DNA from: an uncultured Lachnospiraceae bacterium
Lineage (GTDB): Bacteria > Bacillota > Clostridia > Lachnospirales > Lachnospiraceae
Direction of reading: 5' to 3'
DNA: 64,000 nt
Assembly: GCA_910579285.1 (NCBI GenBank)
Contig: CAJTTT010000002.1
Span: 202,152 to 266,151, forward strand
Of the stretch, positions 8,926 to 16,543 are shown piece after piece; the stretch's first letter is position 1; every line of letters starts with the position of its first letter. The notes beneath the pieces were generated by a model. That model was not told where the DNA came from. It searched no databases and saw only the letters and a program-made list of their open reading frames with translations. Made by a program: the position numbers and the translations under genes.

Positions 8926-9318
8926 ATGTTAAACGTTGGCAGCAGCTTTTCTAAATCTGTCGTCGCAGAAGATCAGACGATTCGGGATATTGCCAGACTG
9001 TCCGGGGATATCAATCCGATCCACCTGGACGAGGAATACGCCAAACAGACCGTGTTTGGACGCAGAATCGCACACGCGCTCTTTTGTCAGAATATCATCT
9101 CCATGATTATCGGAAATCATCTGCCAGGTTTCGGCGCCATTTTGCTCTCACAAAATTTCCGCTACAGGAAGCCCGTATATATCGGCGATACAGTCGAAAC
9201 TACCGTTACCGTAAAGGAAGTTCTTGACGGGAATAAATATGTGCTGACCACAGTCTGCACCAACCAGAAAAAGGAAACTGTTCTTGATGGAGAATCTGTA
9301 ATAAAATGGACCGATTAA
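8926..9318 (+). CDS. MaoC-family (R)-specific enoyl-CoA hydratase
   Basis: 130 residues, a single hot-dog domain. The ATG at 8926 has GAAAGGG upstream at good distance; an upstream TTG is not needed. The segment ARLSGDINPIHLDEEYA (about residues 23-39) matches the (R)-hydratase signature, with the catalytic pair Asp28 and His33. Known relatives such as PhaJ hydrate trans-2-enoyl-CoA to (R)-3-hydroxyacyl-CoA. It overlaps the LpxD-like gene by 13 bases, so the two are translationally coupled. An (R)-3-hydroxyacyl thioester is the kind of donor an LpxD-type enzyme uses, which makes a supply-and-transfer pair likely. Chain length is unknown; crotonyl-CoA, common in butyrate-forming clostridia, is an attractive guess. 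Confidence 0.88.
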   Translation: MLNVGSSFSKSVVAEDQTIRDIARLSGDINPIHLDEEYAKQTVFGRRIAHALFCQNIISMIIGNHLPGFGAILLSQNFRYRKPVYIGDTVETTVTVKEVLDGNKYVLTTVCTNQKKETVLDGESVIKWTD

Positions 9319-10223
9319 TCACTGTAAAGCAAATAGCCGCATATCTGAAAGAGAAGAACCTTCCTCATGTCATAGAGGGGAATGCCGATGAGGCTGTCTG
9401 CGGTTTTTCTTCGTTGTCCCGCTATCAGGAGGGTACAATCACATGGATTAACTCCCCCGAAAAGAGTTTTCAGCCATCTGTCCCCATCTCCGTCTGTGTC
9501 ATTCAGGAAGGCGCAGACTTGCATGCGGCGGCAAAAATTATCACCCTGCAGTCCAAAGCGGTATTTTTTTCTATACTGGAACATTTCTGGTCTGATACCT
9601 GCAGTGACAATATGCCGGCCATTGGTCCCGGCTCCGTGATCGGACCGAATGTCCAAATCGGCAAAAACGTGAAAATCGGCTGCAACTGTTCCATCACCGG
9701 CAATATCACCATTGGAGCCGGAACCGTCATTGCAGATAACGTCGTGATTCGGAACCGGGTCAAAATCGGTTCTGACTGCATCATACAGTCATTGACCGTG
9801 ATCGGCGAGGACGGATACGGCTATTCCGAGGATGATCATCACATAAAAACCATGATAAAGCATTTCGGCGGTGTGTCCATCGGGGATCACGTTTTTATCG
9901 GAAGCCACACAAATATAGCAAGGGGCACCATTGACGACACTGTCATTGAAAGCGGGACGAAAATCGCTCCTTCCACACATATAGGGCATAATAATTATAT
10001 TGGCGAAAATGCCTCCATCGTATGTTCAAAACTGTTTGGCAGCGTAACCGTCGGTGAAAATGCCTATATTTCCGCAAGCACTGTCAGAAATCAGGCAAAG
10101 ATAGGAAAAAACGCTATCGTCGGCATGGGATCCGTCGTAACAGCAAATGTGGAAGATAACAAGATCGTCATTGGCGCTCCCGCCAGAGTTATCAGGGAAA
10201 ACAGTGGAAAGGAAAAACTTTAG
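9306..10223 (+). CDS. LpxD-like sugar N-acyltransferase (left-handed beta-helix)
   Basis: 305 residues. The N-terminal domain (about 1-100) with VCGFSSLSRYQEGTITWIN resembles the uridine-binding domain of LpxD. Residues about 104-295 are hexapeptide repeats. RGTIDDTVIESGTKI followed by HIGHNNYIGENASI closely parallels the LpxD catalytic region, placing the general base at His228. LpxD transfers (R)-3-hydroxyacyl chains from ACP to a UDP-glucosamine derivative in lipid A synthesis. There are no other lipid A genes here and the host looks Gram-positive, so a role in acylating an amino sugar for the surface glycan is inferred. The MaoC hydratase upstream would provide the hydroxyacyl donor and the aminotransferase at 6451-7578 the amine. 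Confidence 0.85.
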   Translation: MDRLITVKQIAAYLKEKNLPHVIEGNADEAVCGFSSLSRYQEGTITWINSPEKSFQPSVPISVCVIQEGADLHAAAKIITLQSKAVFFSILEHFWSDTCSDNMPAIGPGSVIGPNVQIGKNVKIGCNCSITGNITIGAGTVIADNVVIRNRVKIGSDCIIQSLTVIGEDGYGYSEDDHHIKTMIKHFGGVSIGDHVFIGSHTNIARGTIDDTVIESGTKIAPSTHIGHNNYIGENASIVCSKLFGSVTVGENAYISASTVRNQAKIGKNAIVGMGSVVTANVEDNKIVIGAPARVIRENSGKEKL

Positions 10224-10229
10224 AGGCGC

Positions 10230-11345
10230 ATGAAAAAGGGATATTATATACATTTTGAGGGAAGAAGCTCCATCGGAATCAGCAAAAAAATCGACATGCA
10301 GACGGCATCCCTTTCCAAATATTTCGATATGGGGGAAGTGGAGGTCCGCACGATAAAAAGATCCCTTCTTCAGAGAATACTCGGGCTGTTTCCCACCGCT
10401 TCCATCAAAAGAGATTACAAAAGCGCTCTTGCAAAACTGGACAGCCCGGATTTTTTATATGTCCGCCGCGCAGTTGCAGACCGCGCTTACGTCCATTTCT
10501 GGAAACAGGTAAAAGAGAAGTACCCCAGCTGCAGACTCATCATAGAAGTGTTCACCTATCCATATGACAAGGACGATTTTGCCCGCTGGGACGCATGGCC
10601 TTTCTATTTCAAAGAGCTGCTGTACCGCGGAAAGCTGAAAAAATACGTTGACGCTTTTGTGACCTATTCGGAGGATGCGGAAATTTTCGGCGTTCCCACC
10701 ATACGCACAATAAACGGCATTCAGCTGGAAACCATTTCTACCGCAAAGGGAACGTATCAGGAAAACAAAATCACAATGATGGCGGTTGCCTACATGCAGA
10801 GCCACCACGGCTATGAGCGGATCATCGAAGGTCTGTATCGTTATTGCCAGAAAACGGACAACAAATACACGGTAGAACTGCTGCTGATCGGTGACGGACC
10901 CGAGAAACCTTTTTACCAGTCCCTCGTCCAGAAATATCATCTGGAAAACTATGTGCGGTTTTACCCGACCATGTCCGGCGATGCGCTGGATGAGATGTAC
11001 GATATCAGCGATATTGCGCTTGCCTCCTTCGGCACCTATAAAAAGGGCGTATATACGAGGTTATCTGCGCTGAAAACAAGAGAGTATCTGGCGAAAGGCA
11101 TGCCCATCATCACAGGCTGCGAGATCGACGTTCTGGACAGCCGGTATGAATTTGTCCGCAATTTCCCAAATAACGCGGATCCTGTCGATATCGATGAAGT
11201 CATCGCATTCTATGACAACATAAAACAGAAAGAAACGGACAAGCATACGGTTATAAACACCATACGGCAGTTTGCCCAATCCCATGTGAGCATGGATTCC
11301 GCCATGAAGCCGATCATCGATTATATCGGGGTTTCTCAGCCGTAA
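10230..11345 (+). CDS. Glycosyltransferase, GT4-like
   Basis: 371 residues, soluble, with a C-terminal Rossmann half starting near MMAVAYMQSHHGYERIIEG and a nucleotide-binding stretch LLLIGDGPEKPFYQSLVQK. The usual paired-glutamate motif is altered: the matching region reads LSALKTREYLAKGMPIITG and keeps only one clear Glu. It starts six bases after the acyltransferase gene and is the last gene of the plus-strand unit, so it is the likely enzyme that transfers the acylated amino sugar. Its 3' end overlaps the convergent GT2 gene by 10 bases with no terminator between them. Retaining GT-B chemistry is expected; substrate unknown. Confidence 0.8.
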   Translation: MKKGYYIHFEGRSSIGISKKIDMQTASLSKYFDMGEVEVRTIKRSLLQRILGLFPTASIKRDYKSALAKLDSPDFLYVRRAVADRAYVHFWKQVKEKYPSCRLIIEVFTYPYDKDDFARWDAWPFYFKELLYRGKLKKYVDAFVTYSEDAEIFGVPTIRTINGIQLETISTAKGTYQENKITMMAVAYMQSHHGYERIIEGLYRYCQKTDNKYTVELLLIGDGPEKPFYQSLVQKYHLENYVRFYPTMSGDALDEMYDISDIALASFGTYKKGVYTRLSALKTREYLAKGMPIITGCEIDVLDSRYEFVRNFPNNADPVDIDEVIAFYDNIKQKETDKHTVINTIRQFAQSHVSMDSAMKPIIDYIGVSQP

Positions 11346-12244
11346 TGCGCTGACCTGCCAAAATCTCCGTGAAAATAATCCCTGATCCCCAGCCGCGTTG
11401 CCCGGACAAGCGCGCTCTTTCCACTCAGCAGCCATAAAAGGCAGCATGCCGTCCGATTGAGCGCGTAATACAGGAGAAACAGCGGATACCGCCATCCAAG
11501 ATGCAGTCTGTTACACAGCAGCCAGTTGCGGGCGATATAGTATGCGCACAGGGGACTGTCCGCTCCCTTCGAGCTTGCTCCCACTTTGTGATACATCACC
11601 GCCTGAGGACAGTAATAGATGGGGATGCCCCGCTTATGCAGGCGGAAACTGTATTCGGTGTCCTCGTAGTAAAGAAAGAACCGCTCATCCAGCATGCCTG
11701 CCTCTTCAATCACTTCCATCGGAATCCACAGACAGCATCCCGTCGCAAAGCCAATCTCCCTCTCCCCGTCATACTGACCCACATCCGCCTCATTTAAGCC
11801 CGTATGCTTCGCTTTTTTTATGACTGCCGAAAAATCTCCTCCGGCAGACCAGATCCGCTTCCTGTCGCCGCTGTAATAAATCTTTGGCGCAATCATGCTG
11901 CCCGGATGCCTTCCGGCACACTCCCACATCTGACGCAGCATATCCGGCATGATCTCTGTGTCGTTATTTAAAAGCATCACATAATCCGCACCCTGTTTCC
12001 GCGCCCTCTCAATCCCCACATTATTGGCGTAGGAAAATCCGTAGTTGTCATCCAGCCGGATCAGCTCCAGCCGCTCGTCCGCCGTATACCGTTCTTCCAG
12101 CAGACGCATGGAATCGTCCTGCGAAGCGTTGTCCACCACGATGATTTTCACATGTTCCACACCGCTGCCTGCCAGTATGGATTCTATACATGCCGTATTA
12201 TATTTTTCCCCATTGTAATTGACTAAAACAACTGCCAGTTTCAT
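11336..12244 (-). CDS. Glycosyltransferase family 2, rhamnosyltransferase-like
   Basis: 302 residues with a GT-A fold. VVLVNYNGEKYN at the N-terminus, VVDNASQDDSMRLL, and MLLNNDTEIMPDML (the DxD-equivalent region) are typical of the GT2 branch that includes rhamnosyl- and galactofuranosyltransferases, and EYSFRLHKRGI supplies the acidic base region. The C-terminal part (about 235-300) is hydrophobic and basic and probably attaches the enzyme to the membrane. Inverting transfer to lipid-linked sugar is expected. It is the terminal gene of its minus-strand unit and shares its last 10 bases with the convergent GT4 gene. Confidence 0.88.
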   Translation of the reverse strand: MKLAVVLVNYNGEKYNTACIESILAGSGVEHVKIIVVDNASQDDSMRLLEERYTADERLELIRLDDNYGFSYANNVGIERARKQGADYVMLLNNDTEIMPDMLRQMWECAGRHPGSMIAPKIYYSGDRKRIWSAGGDFSAVIKKAKHTGLNEADVGQYDGEREIGFATGCCLWIPMEVIEEAGMLDERFFLYYEDTEYSFRLHKRGIPIYYCPQAVMYHKVGASSKGADSPLCAYYIARNWLLCNRLHLGWRYPLFLLYYALNRTACCLLWLLSGKSALVRATRLGIRDYFHGDFGRSAHYG

Positions 12245-12311
12245 AGCTGCACCGTTCCCGCTCTACTCTTTGCCATCACCCGCCGCGCCTGCGCCCTTTT
12301 TGGCATAAAAC

Positions 12312-13433
12312 CTACGGCTGCCCCAGATATTCCCGCAGCAGTTCATAGTACATCCTGCTCAGCTTCATCTGGTCATACCGGCTAAAATCCACCTCCGCGA
12401 TCCTGTCTGCAGGACTGCGCATGGCTTCGATCCAAGCGTCCGCATCGTAGGGATCTTTCACATAATTGGCCTTTCCCTGGGTCACTTCCGGGATGCACGC
12501 CCGGTCCGTGGCAATCACCACCGTGCCAAAAAGCATGGCCTCGACCGCCGGCATGCCAAACCCCTCAAACACACTCGGAAAAAGAAAGGCGCGGCTGTAA
12601 TGGTACAGGGCGTTTCTCTCGGCATTCTCCACAAACCCCGTGAGCGTCACCTCCCGCTCCAGACCTCTCTCCCGGATCTGCCGCTCCAGCTTCTCCCTGC
12701 TCTCGCCGTTTACCCCGGAAATCAGCAGCCTGCACGGCAGGTTCGTCTCTGTTTCCCTGATCCGTTCCATGACGGCAATCAGCGTGTCCAGATTCTTATG
12801 CGGAATCAGCTGCGCCACCGTATAGTAAAATGCCTTCTCTGTCACATGATATTTTTCCGCCAGCTGTCCAAAGGGAGCCATCTCCTCCCTGTTCACCGTA
12901 ATCGGATTGTATATCGTTGTAATCCTGTCGCTGCCGACATGATATTTTTCCCTGACATCGTCCCTCACCCAATCCGATATCGCCACGAGATGTCTGGAAA
13001 AGTGCGTATCCAGCCACCAGCATAATCTGGAATAGGCGATTTCGTGAAACGGATGGTACTTCGGATAATGCGCCGCCTGCAGGTCATGGATCACATTGAC
13101 GTAGGTAATGCCCCCGTTAAAAAGCGGCCTGCAGTACACGGGAATAAAACATTTCCGAATCCCTCTTTTTCGCAGAAAACGGTTCTGGCAGAAAAAATTC
13201 CACAAAATTCGTCCCGCGATGCTGGCGGAAACCACTTCCGTCTCCAAAAGCGAAATCCTGTCATCCTCCGTATAATGGAGAAATGTCTCCCGATTGTCCT
13301 TCGATACGAGCAGGAAAAGATGGTAAGGCTCCTCCAGCCGCAGAAAGCCGTCCAGCAGATTTCTGATATAAAATTCTGTCCCGCCCACTTTTCTGGGGCG
13401 GAGCCACAGCAAGTCAACCGCGATCTCAAGCAT
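12312..13433 (-). CDS. Glycosyltransferase family 4, mannosyltransferase-like
   Basis: 373 residues from the ATG at 13433, preceded by AGAAGG at seven bases; a TTG seven codons upstream is weaker. Motifs: KVGGTEFYIRNLLDGF in the acceptor half, NVIHDLQAAHYPKYHP, YTVAQLIPHKNLDTLI opening the donor domain, and SVFEGFGMPAVEAMLFGTVVIAT with the two conserved glutamates. This pattern is common in WbaZ/MtfB-like mannosyltransferases, though donor identity is not certain. It follows the CotH gene by 17 bases in the same unit. Confidence 0.9.
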   Translation of the reverse strand: MLEIAVDLLWLRPRKVGGTEFYIRNLLDGFLRLEEPYHLFLLVSKDNRETFLHYTEDDRISLLETEVVSASIAGRILWNFFCQNRFLRKRGIRKCFIPVYCRPLFNGGITYVNVIHDLQAAHYPKYHPFHEIAYSRLCWWLDTHFSRHLVAISDWVRDDVREKYHVGSDRITTIYNPITVNREEMAPFGQLAEKYHVTEKAFYYTVAQLIPHKNLDTLIAVMERIRETETNLPCRLLISGVNGESREKLERQIRERGLEREVTLTGFVENAERNALYHYSRAFLFPSVFEGFGMPAVEAMLFGTVVIATDRACIPEVTQGKANYVKDPYDADAWIEAMRSPADRIAEVDFSRYDQMKLSRMYYELLREYLGQP

Positions 13434-13450
13434 ACGTTTTCCTTCTCTTT

Positions 13451-15358
13451 TCAATCCGTTTCCGGGAGCGCATGGCTCCTGGCAGATACCGTCATATCCC
13501 GTTCCACCGGCACCGTCTCGTCAAAGAAGACACCGTCCTGCGTATACCAGCCGTCAAATATCTGGTCCCCGTTTCTGGAACCCGGCTCGCCTCCCGGCAG
13601 TCTCTCCATGCACGCTCCCTTAATCACACTCACATAGTTGCAGACAGTTCCCTCCTCGGAGAGAAAACTAACCGTACACACTTCCCCTTCTTCTGCCCAT
13701 ACCGCGTCCAGAAACGGTTTGCGCGCTGACAGGAAATCTCTGATTCTCTGCACCTCGCGGGCATAGTCGACCTGATCCCCGTAAATCACCTTCCACCTGA
13801 TCAGATCCATATCCTTGGCAGCATCAATCTCCGACACATATTCGTCGATCTTTTCCTCCTGTATCGTCTCCATATAGCCGGAGAAAAATTCCCGGTAGCA
13901 CGCCGACACTTCCCGCCGGAAATCAGGATGCGCGTTCAGACGCCAGAAAAGCGTAGTCGGATCCGTGCTTCTCTGCATCAGATAACAGAGATCCGCCGCC
14001 GACTCATTGATCCCGTCCAGGTTAGCATACGCCTTATCATAGTCCCACACGGGCCCCGCAAACAGCTTATTGCTGACCGAGTCATCCGGCTTATAGAAAA
14101 AGGAACTGGTCGCCCCCGCGCCGTTATTTTTACACAATTCTTCGATGATATATTTCTGCGCAAAGGACCGCAGGTCTATGTAATCGGCGTAATACTTCCC
14201 GCTTTCGGGATCCACGCCGTCCTCCGCCGCAACCGCCCGCTCCATGCCGTTCACCAGAGCGCTGATATAATCCACCTGCGCCTCTGAAGCGTATGACGGC
14301 GCTTTGACTGTGTACAGATCCTTGAACGTATCCGTATAAAATCCGCTGATCTCCTCACGGTATTTCTCAGCCACGTCACGCTCCAGAAGATACCCTCCCG
14401 TCAGATCCTTCGGCTCTGCGGAAAGCACCATGCCCTTGCGCCTCTCCGTCTCGAAATGCCCGCTGTTTTTGATATCCTTGTTCAGACTTTTGTTTTCCGC
14501 CTCCAAGTCCCTGATCGGCACCCTCTCCGGGTCAACCTCCACCTTCTCGCATAGCTGGTACATGCCGTGATATCTGTGATTCACATAGAGATCAATATAC
14601 TGGGACTGCGGCGATCCGGGCATCCCTGCCGCCACCGCCATGTCATAAGTGATCTTATTGCGGATATAGGCACGGTCCTCCACATTGCTCAGGAGAATCC
14701 AGTTGTCGGCGCTCCCCATGCCCAAAAGATCCGTCCGATTCTTCAGGCGGATGCCGTAGGACTTCTTCGGATAGGCCCAGGTAGAATTGCCGCGTCCCGA
14801 AATGCGGTCCAGCTTATCCGCGCACACCACATTTCCGTCCCCATCAAACAGCACGATTCTCCCCTTCTCCTCGTAGTTTTTGTCCGCGTCGAGCTGCCTC
14901 ATGGAACCGCTGTCCGTCTCCAGGAAAACGGCCGGAAGGCCCGACGACTGCATGATGACCACTTGCCGTTTTTCCCGCCTTTCTCCTCCTCTGCCGCAAA
15001 AATACATGTCGTATGTTTCGCCGTACGCCAGCGCGCTGATTGTCTCTCCGTTTACCAGCGCAGTTTCTCCCTCTTTCCCCGCAAAGACCACTGTTTCCGC
15101 CCCCGAAAAGGAAATTCTTACGTCGTTTTGTTTCGCATAGGATGGGAGAAACAAATAGCTGATCTGTTCCGTCTCATCTGTGAAGCAGTATATTTCCTGC
15201 TCCGATGCAGAATTGCCAAGAACAAACCGAAGGTTTTCCATATAGGCGCCGTTTCTCTGTATCCGGCTGTCTTCATATTTTTCCATAAACGCCACGGCTG
15301 CAATCAGGCAGATAACAAGAAGGCCAAGCATCCCCCGTCGTTTCATCCTGTATGTCAT
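13451..15358 (-). CDS. cotH: CotH-family secreted kinase with C-terminal InlB-type repeat
   Basis: 635 residues. A hydrophobic segment at about 10-25 after a short basic N-terminus acts as signal anchor, so the body is extracellular. The central region has the CotH motifs GRGNSTWAYPKKSYGIRL, LLGMGSADNWILLSN, RNKITYDMAVAAGMPG and FAGPVWDYDKAYAN; these residues bind nucleotide and metals in this atypical protein kinase family. The last 70 residues (VSFLSEEGTV, then FDGWYTQDGVFFDETVPV) look like an InlB B-repeat/Listeria-Bacteroides repeat, a wall or glycan associated module. Stop and start overlap by four bases with the DUF2304 gene upstream. Its substrate here is unknown; a secreted glycoprotein or the glycan itself is possible. 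Confidence 0.88.
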   Translation of the reverse strand: MTYRMKRRGMLGLLVICLIAAVAFMEKYEDSRIQRNGAYMENLRFVLGNSASEQEIYCFTDETEQISYLFLPSYAKQNDVRISFSGAETVVFAGKEGETALVNGETISALAYGETYDMYFCGRGGERREKRQVVIMQSSGLPAVFLETDSGSMRQLDADKNYEEKGRIVLFDGDGNVVCADKLDRISGRGNSTWAYPKKSYGIRLKNRTDLLGMGSADNWILLSNVEDRAYIRNKITYDMAVAAGMPGSPQSQYIDLYVNHRYHGMYQLCEKVEVDPERVPIRDLEAENKSLNKDIKNSGHFETERRKGMVLSAEPKDLTGGYLLERDVAEKYREEISGFYTDTFKDLYTVKAPSYASEAQVDYISALVNGMERAVAAEDGVDPESGKYYADYIDLRSFAQKYIIEELCKNNGAGATSSFFYKPDDSVSNKLFAGPVWDYDKAYANLDGINESAADLCYLMQRSTDPTTLFWRLNAHPDFRREVSACYREFFSGYMETIQEEKIDEYVSEIDAAKDMDLIRWKVIYGDQVDYAREVQRIRDFLSARKPFLDAVWAEEGEVCTVSFLSEEGTVCNYVSVIKGACMERLPGGEPGSRNGDQIFDGWYTQDGVFFDETVPVERDMTVSARSHALPETD

Positions 15359-15720
15359 AATCCCGTTTCTCTCTTCTCCAATTCGCGCACACGCTTGTCC
15401 AAAATTGCAAGTTCCTGCGTCAGCGTCCTTATTTTACGGTTCTGCCTCGAGGCAATGGACGTTAGGGACAGCAGGATCATCAGCATAAACCCGATGGCAA
15501 AAATGAACAGACCGTTCATATTTTCCTGAATGCCGAATATGTGGATAATCTTCACGAGCAGTTCCGGCACAACGACTAACGTCCCCATAACCAGCCCAGC
15601 CACCAGCCACAGCAGCGTATATTTCAGGTTAAGCGCCTTCTGTTTCAAAAAATATAAGATAATAACAAAATAACAGATCACCGCAACGATCAGTGTTACT
15701 CTGAGTGTAGCAGGTATCAT
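15355..15720 (-). CDS. DUF2304 small membrane protein
   Basis: 121 residues with three hydrophobic segments (about 6-24, 33-52, 68-87) and a basic, coiled-coil-like C-terminal tail (about 90-118). Size, topology and the segment LNLKYTLLWLVAGLVMG fit DUF2304, a family that regularly neighbours dolichol-phosphate-mannose-synthase-like GT2 genes. It starts 24 bases after the GT2 gene and overlaps the CotH start by four bases (ATGA). In such loci it is thought to help the GT2 enzyme at the membrane or move the polyprenyl-linked sugar; that role is inference. Confidence 0.85.
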   Translation of the reverse strand: MIPATLRVTLIVAVICYFVIILYFLKQKALNLKYTLLWLVAGLVMGTLVVVPELLVKIIHIFGIQENMNGLFIFAIGFMLMILLSLTSIASRQNRKIRTLTQELAILDKRVRELEKRETGL

Positions 15721-15744
15721 AGCCCGGCTCCTTCCTGCGGAATG

Positions 15745-16476
15745 CTAAATATCCTCTCTCTTGCCTCTGCGTATGCCATATCCCATACGGCAGATCAGAA
15801 TTGCCAATGTGACTTTAATCATATAGTAAATGGATTTCTTGAAGGTGATGGAGCTGATGCCACCCTCCCTGGCCCGCATCTGCACCGGCACTTCCTTCAC
15901 TCTCCCCAGATGCATAATCGCTGCAACGATGGCCTCCGGCTCAGGGTAGTCCATCGGATAATCTTCGCTGTATATTTTGATGAACATTTTGTTGACCGCC
16001 CGGTAACCGCTGGTCACATCCATAATATGCCTGCCGGTAACAAGCCAGATCAGCCCGCTCAGAATGTTGATTCCCATTCTGCGGCCAAAGGTGGACTGAA
16101 ACCCTTCCTTTTCCAGAAAGCGGGAGCCGATCACCACGTCGGCCTCCCTGTTGACGATCGGTTCCAGCAGTTTTTCCAGATATGCAATATCATGCTGCCC
16201 GTCTCCGTCCATCTGTACGGCAATGTCGTAATCATACTTGCGGGCATAGACATACCCTGCCTGCACCGCGCCGCCGATCCCCATATTGATGGAGAGATCC
16301 AGATAGTGAAAATTCTCCCGCCGGCACAGGTCGGGCGTATCGTCGGTAGAGCCGTCGTTGATTACCAGATAATCGTACTGCGGCGCCTCCTCCATCATAT
16401 GCCTCACCACATGTACAATGTTTTCCGATTCGTTATAGGCCGGTATAATCACCAGCACCCGCTGTTTCTGTTCCAT
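15745..16476 (-). CDS. GT2 polyprenyl-phosphate sugar synthase (DPM1/GtrB-like)
   Basis: 243 residues from the ATG at 16476, which has a GGAAAAGAG site; the frame continues upstream inside the next gene but without homology. VIIPAYNESENI, VINDGSTDDTPDLC, MGIGGAVQAGYVYA and VQMDGDGQHD (DxD) are the hallmark motifs of the branch that makes dolichyl- or undecaprenyl-phosphate mannose or glucose. GFQSTFGRRMGINILSGLIWL is also typical. There is one hydrophobic stretch near the C-terminus (about 218-234). Together with the DUF2304 protein and the GT-C-like membrane protein on either side it forms a candidate three-component side-chain glycosylation system. Confidence 0.92.
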   Translation of the reverse strand: MEQKQRVLVIIPAYNESENIVHVVRHMMEEAPQYDYLVINDGSTDDTPDLCRRENFHYLDLSINMGIGGAVQAGYVYARKYDYDIAVQMDGDGQHDIAYLEKLLEPIVNREADVVIGSRFLEKEGFQSTFGRRMGINILSGLIWLVTGRHIMDVTSGYRAVNKMFIKIYSEDYPMDYPEPEAIVAAIMHLGRVKEVPVQMRAREGGISSITFKKSIYYMIKVTLAILICRMGYGIRRGKREDI

Positions 16477-16543
16477 ATCTCTTTTCCTTTTACCTGTCTC
16501 CCAACCATATTCCCAATCGCCGGACATTGCTCCGGCCATCCGT

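Noticed and set aside
9306..10223. Idea that LpxD means a Gram-negative host with lipid A
   Set aside because: No other lipid A gene is present, and CotH, DUF2304, Dlt-like genes and ribosome sites fit a clostridium better.
14567..15529. Plus-strand open frame (320 codons) opposite the CotH gene
   Set aside because: CotH motifs on the other strand are unambiguous; the plus frame has no family features.
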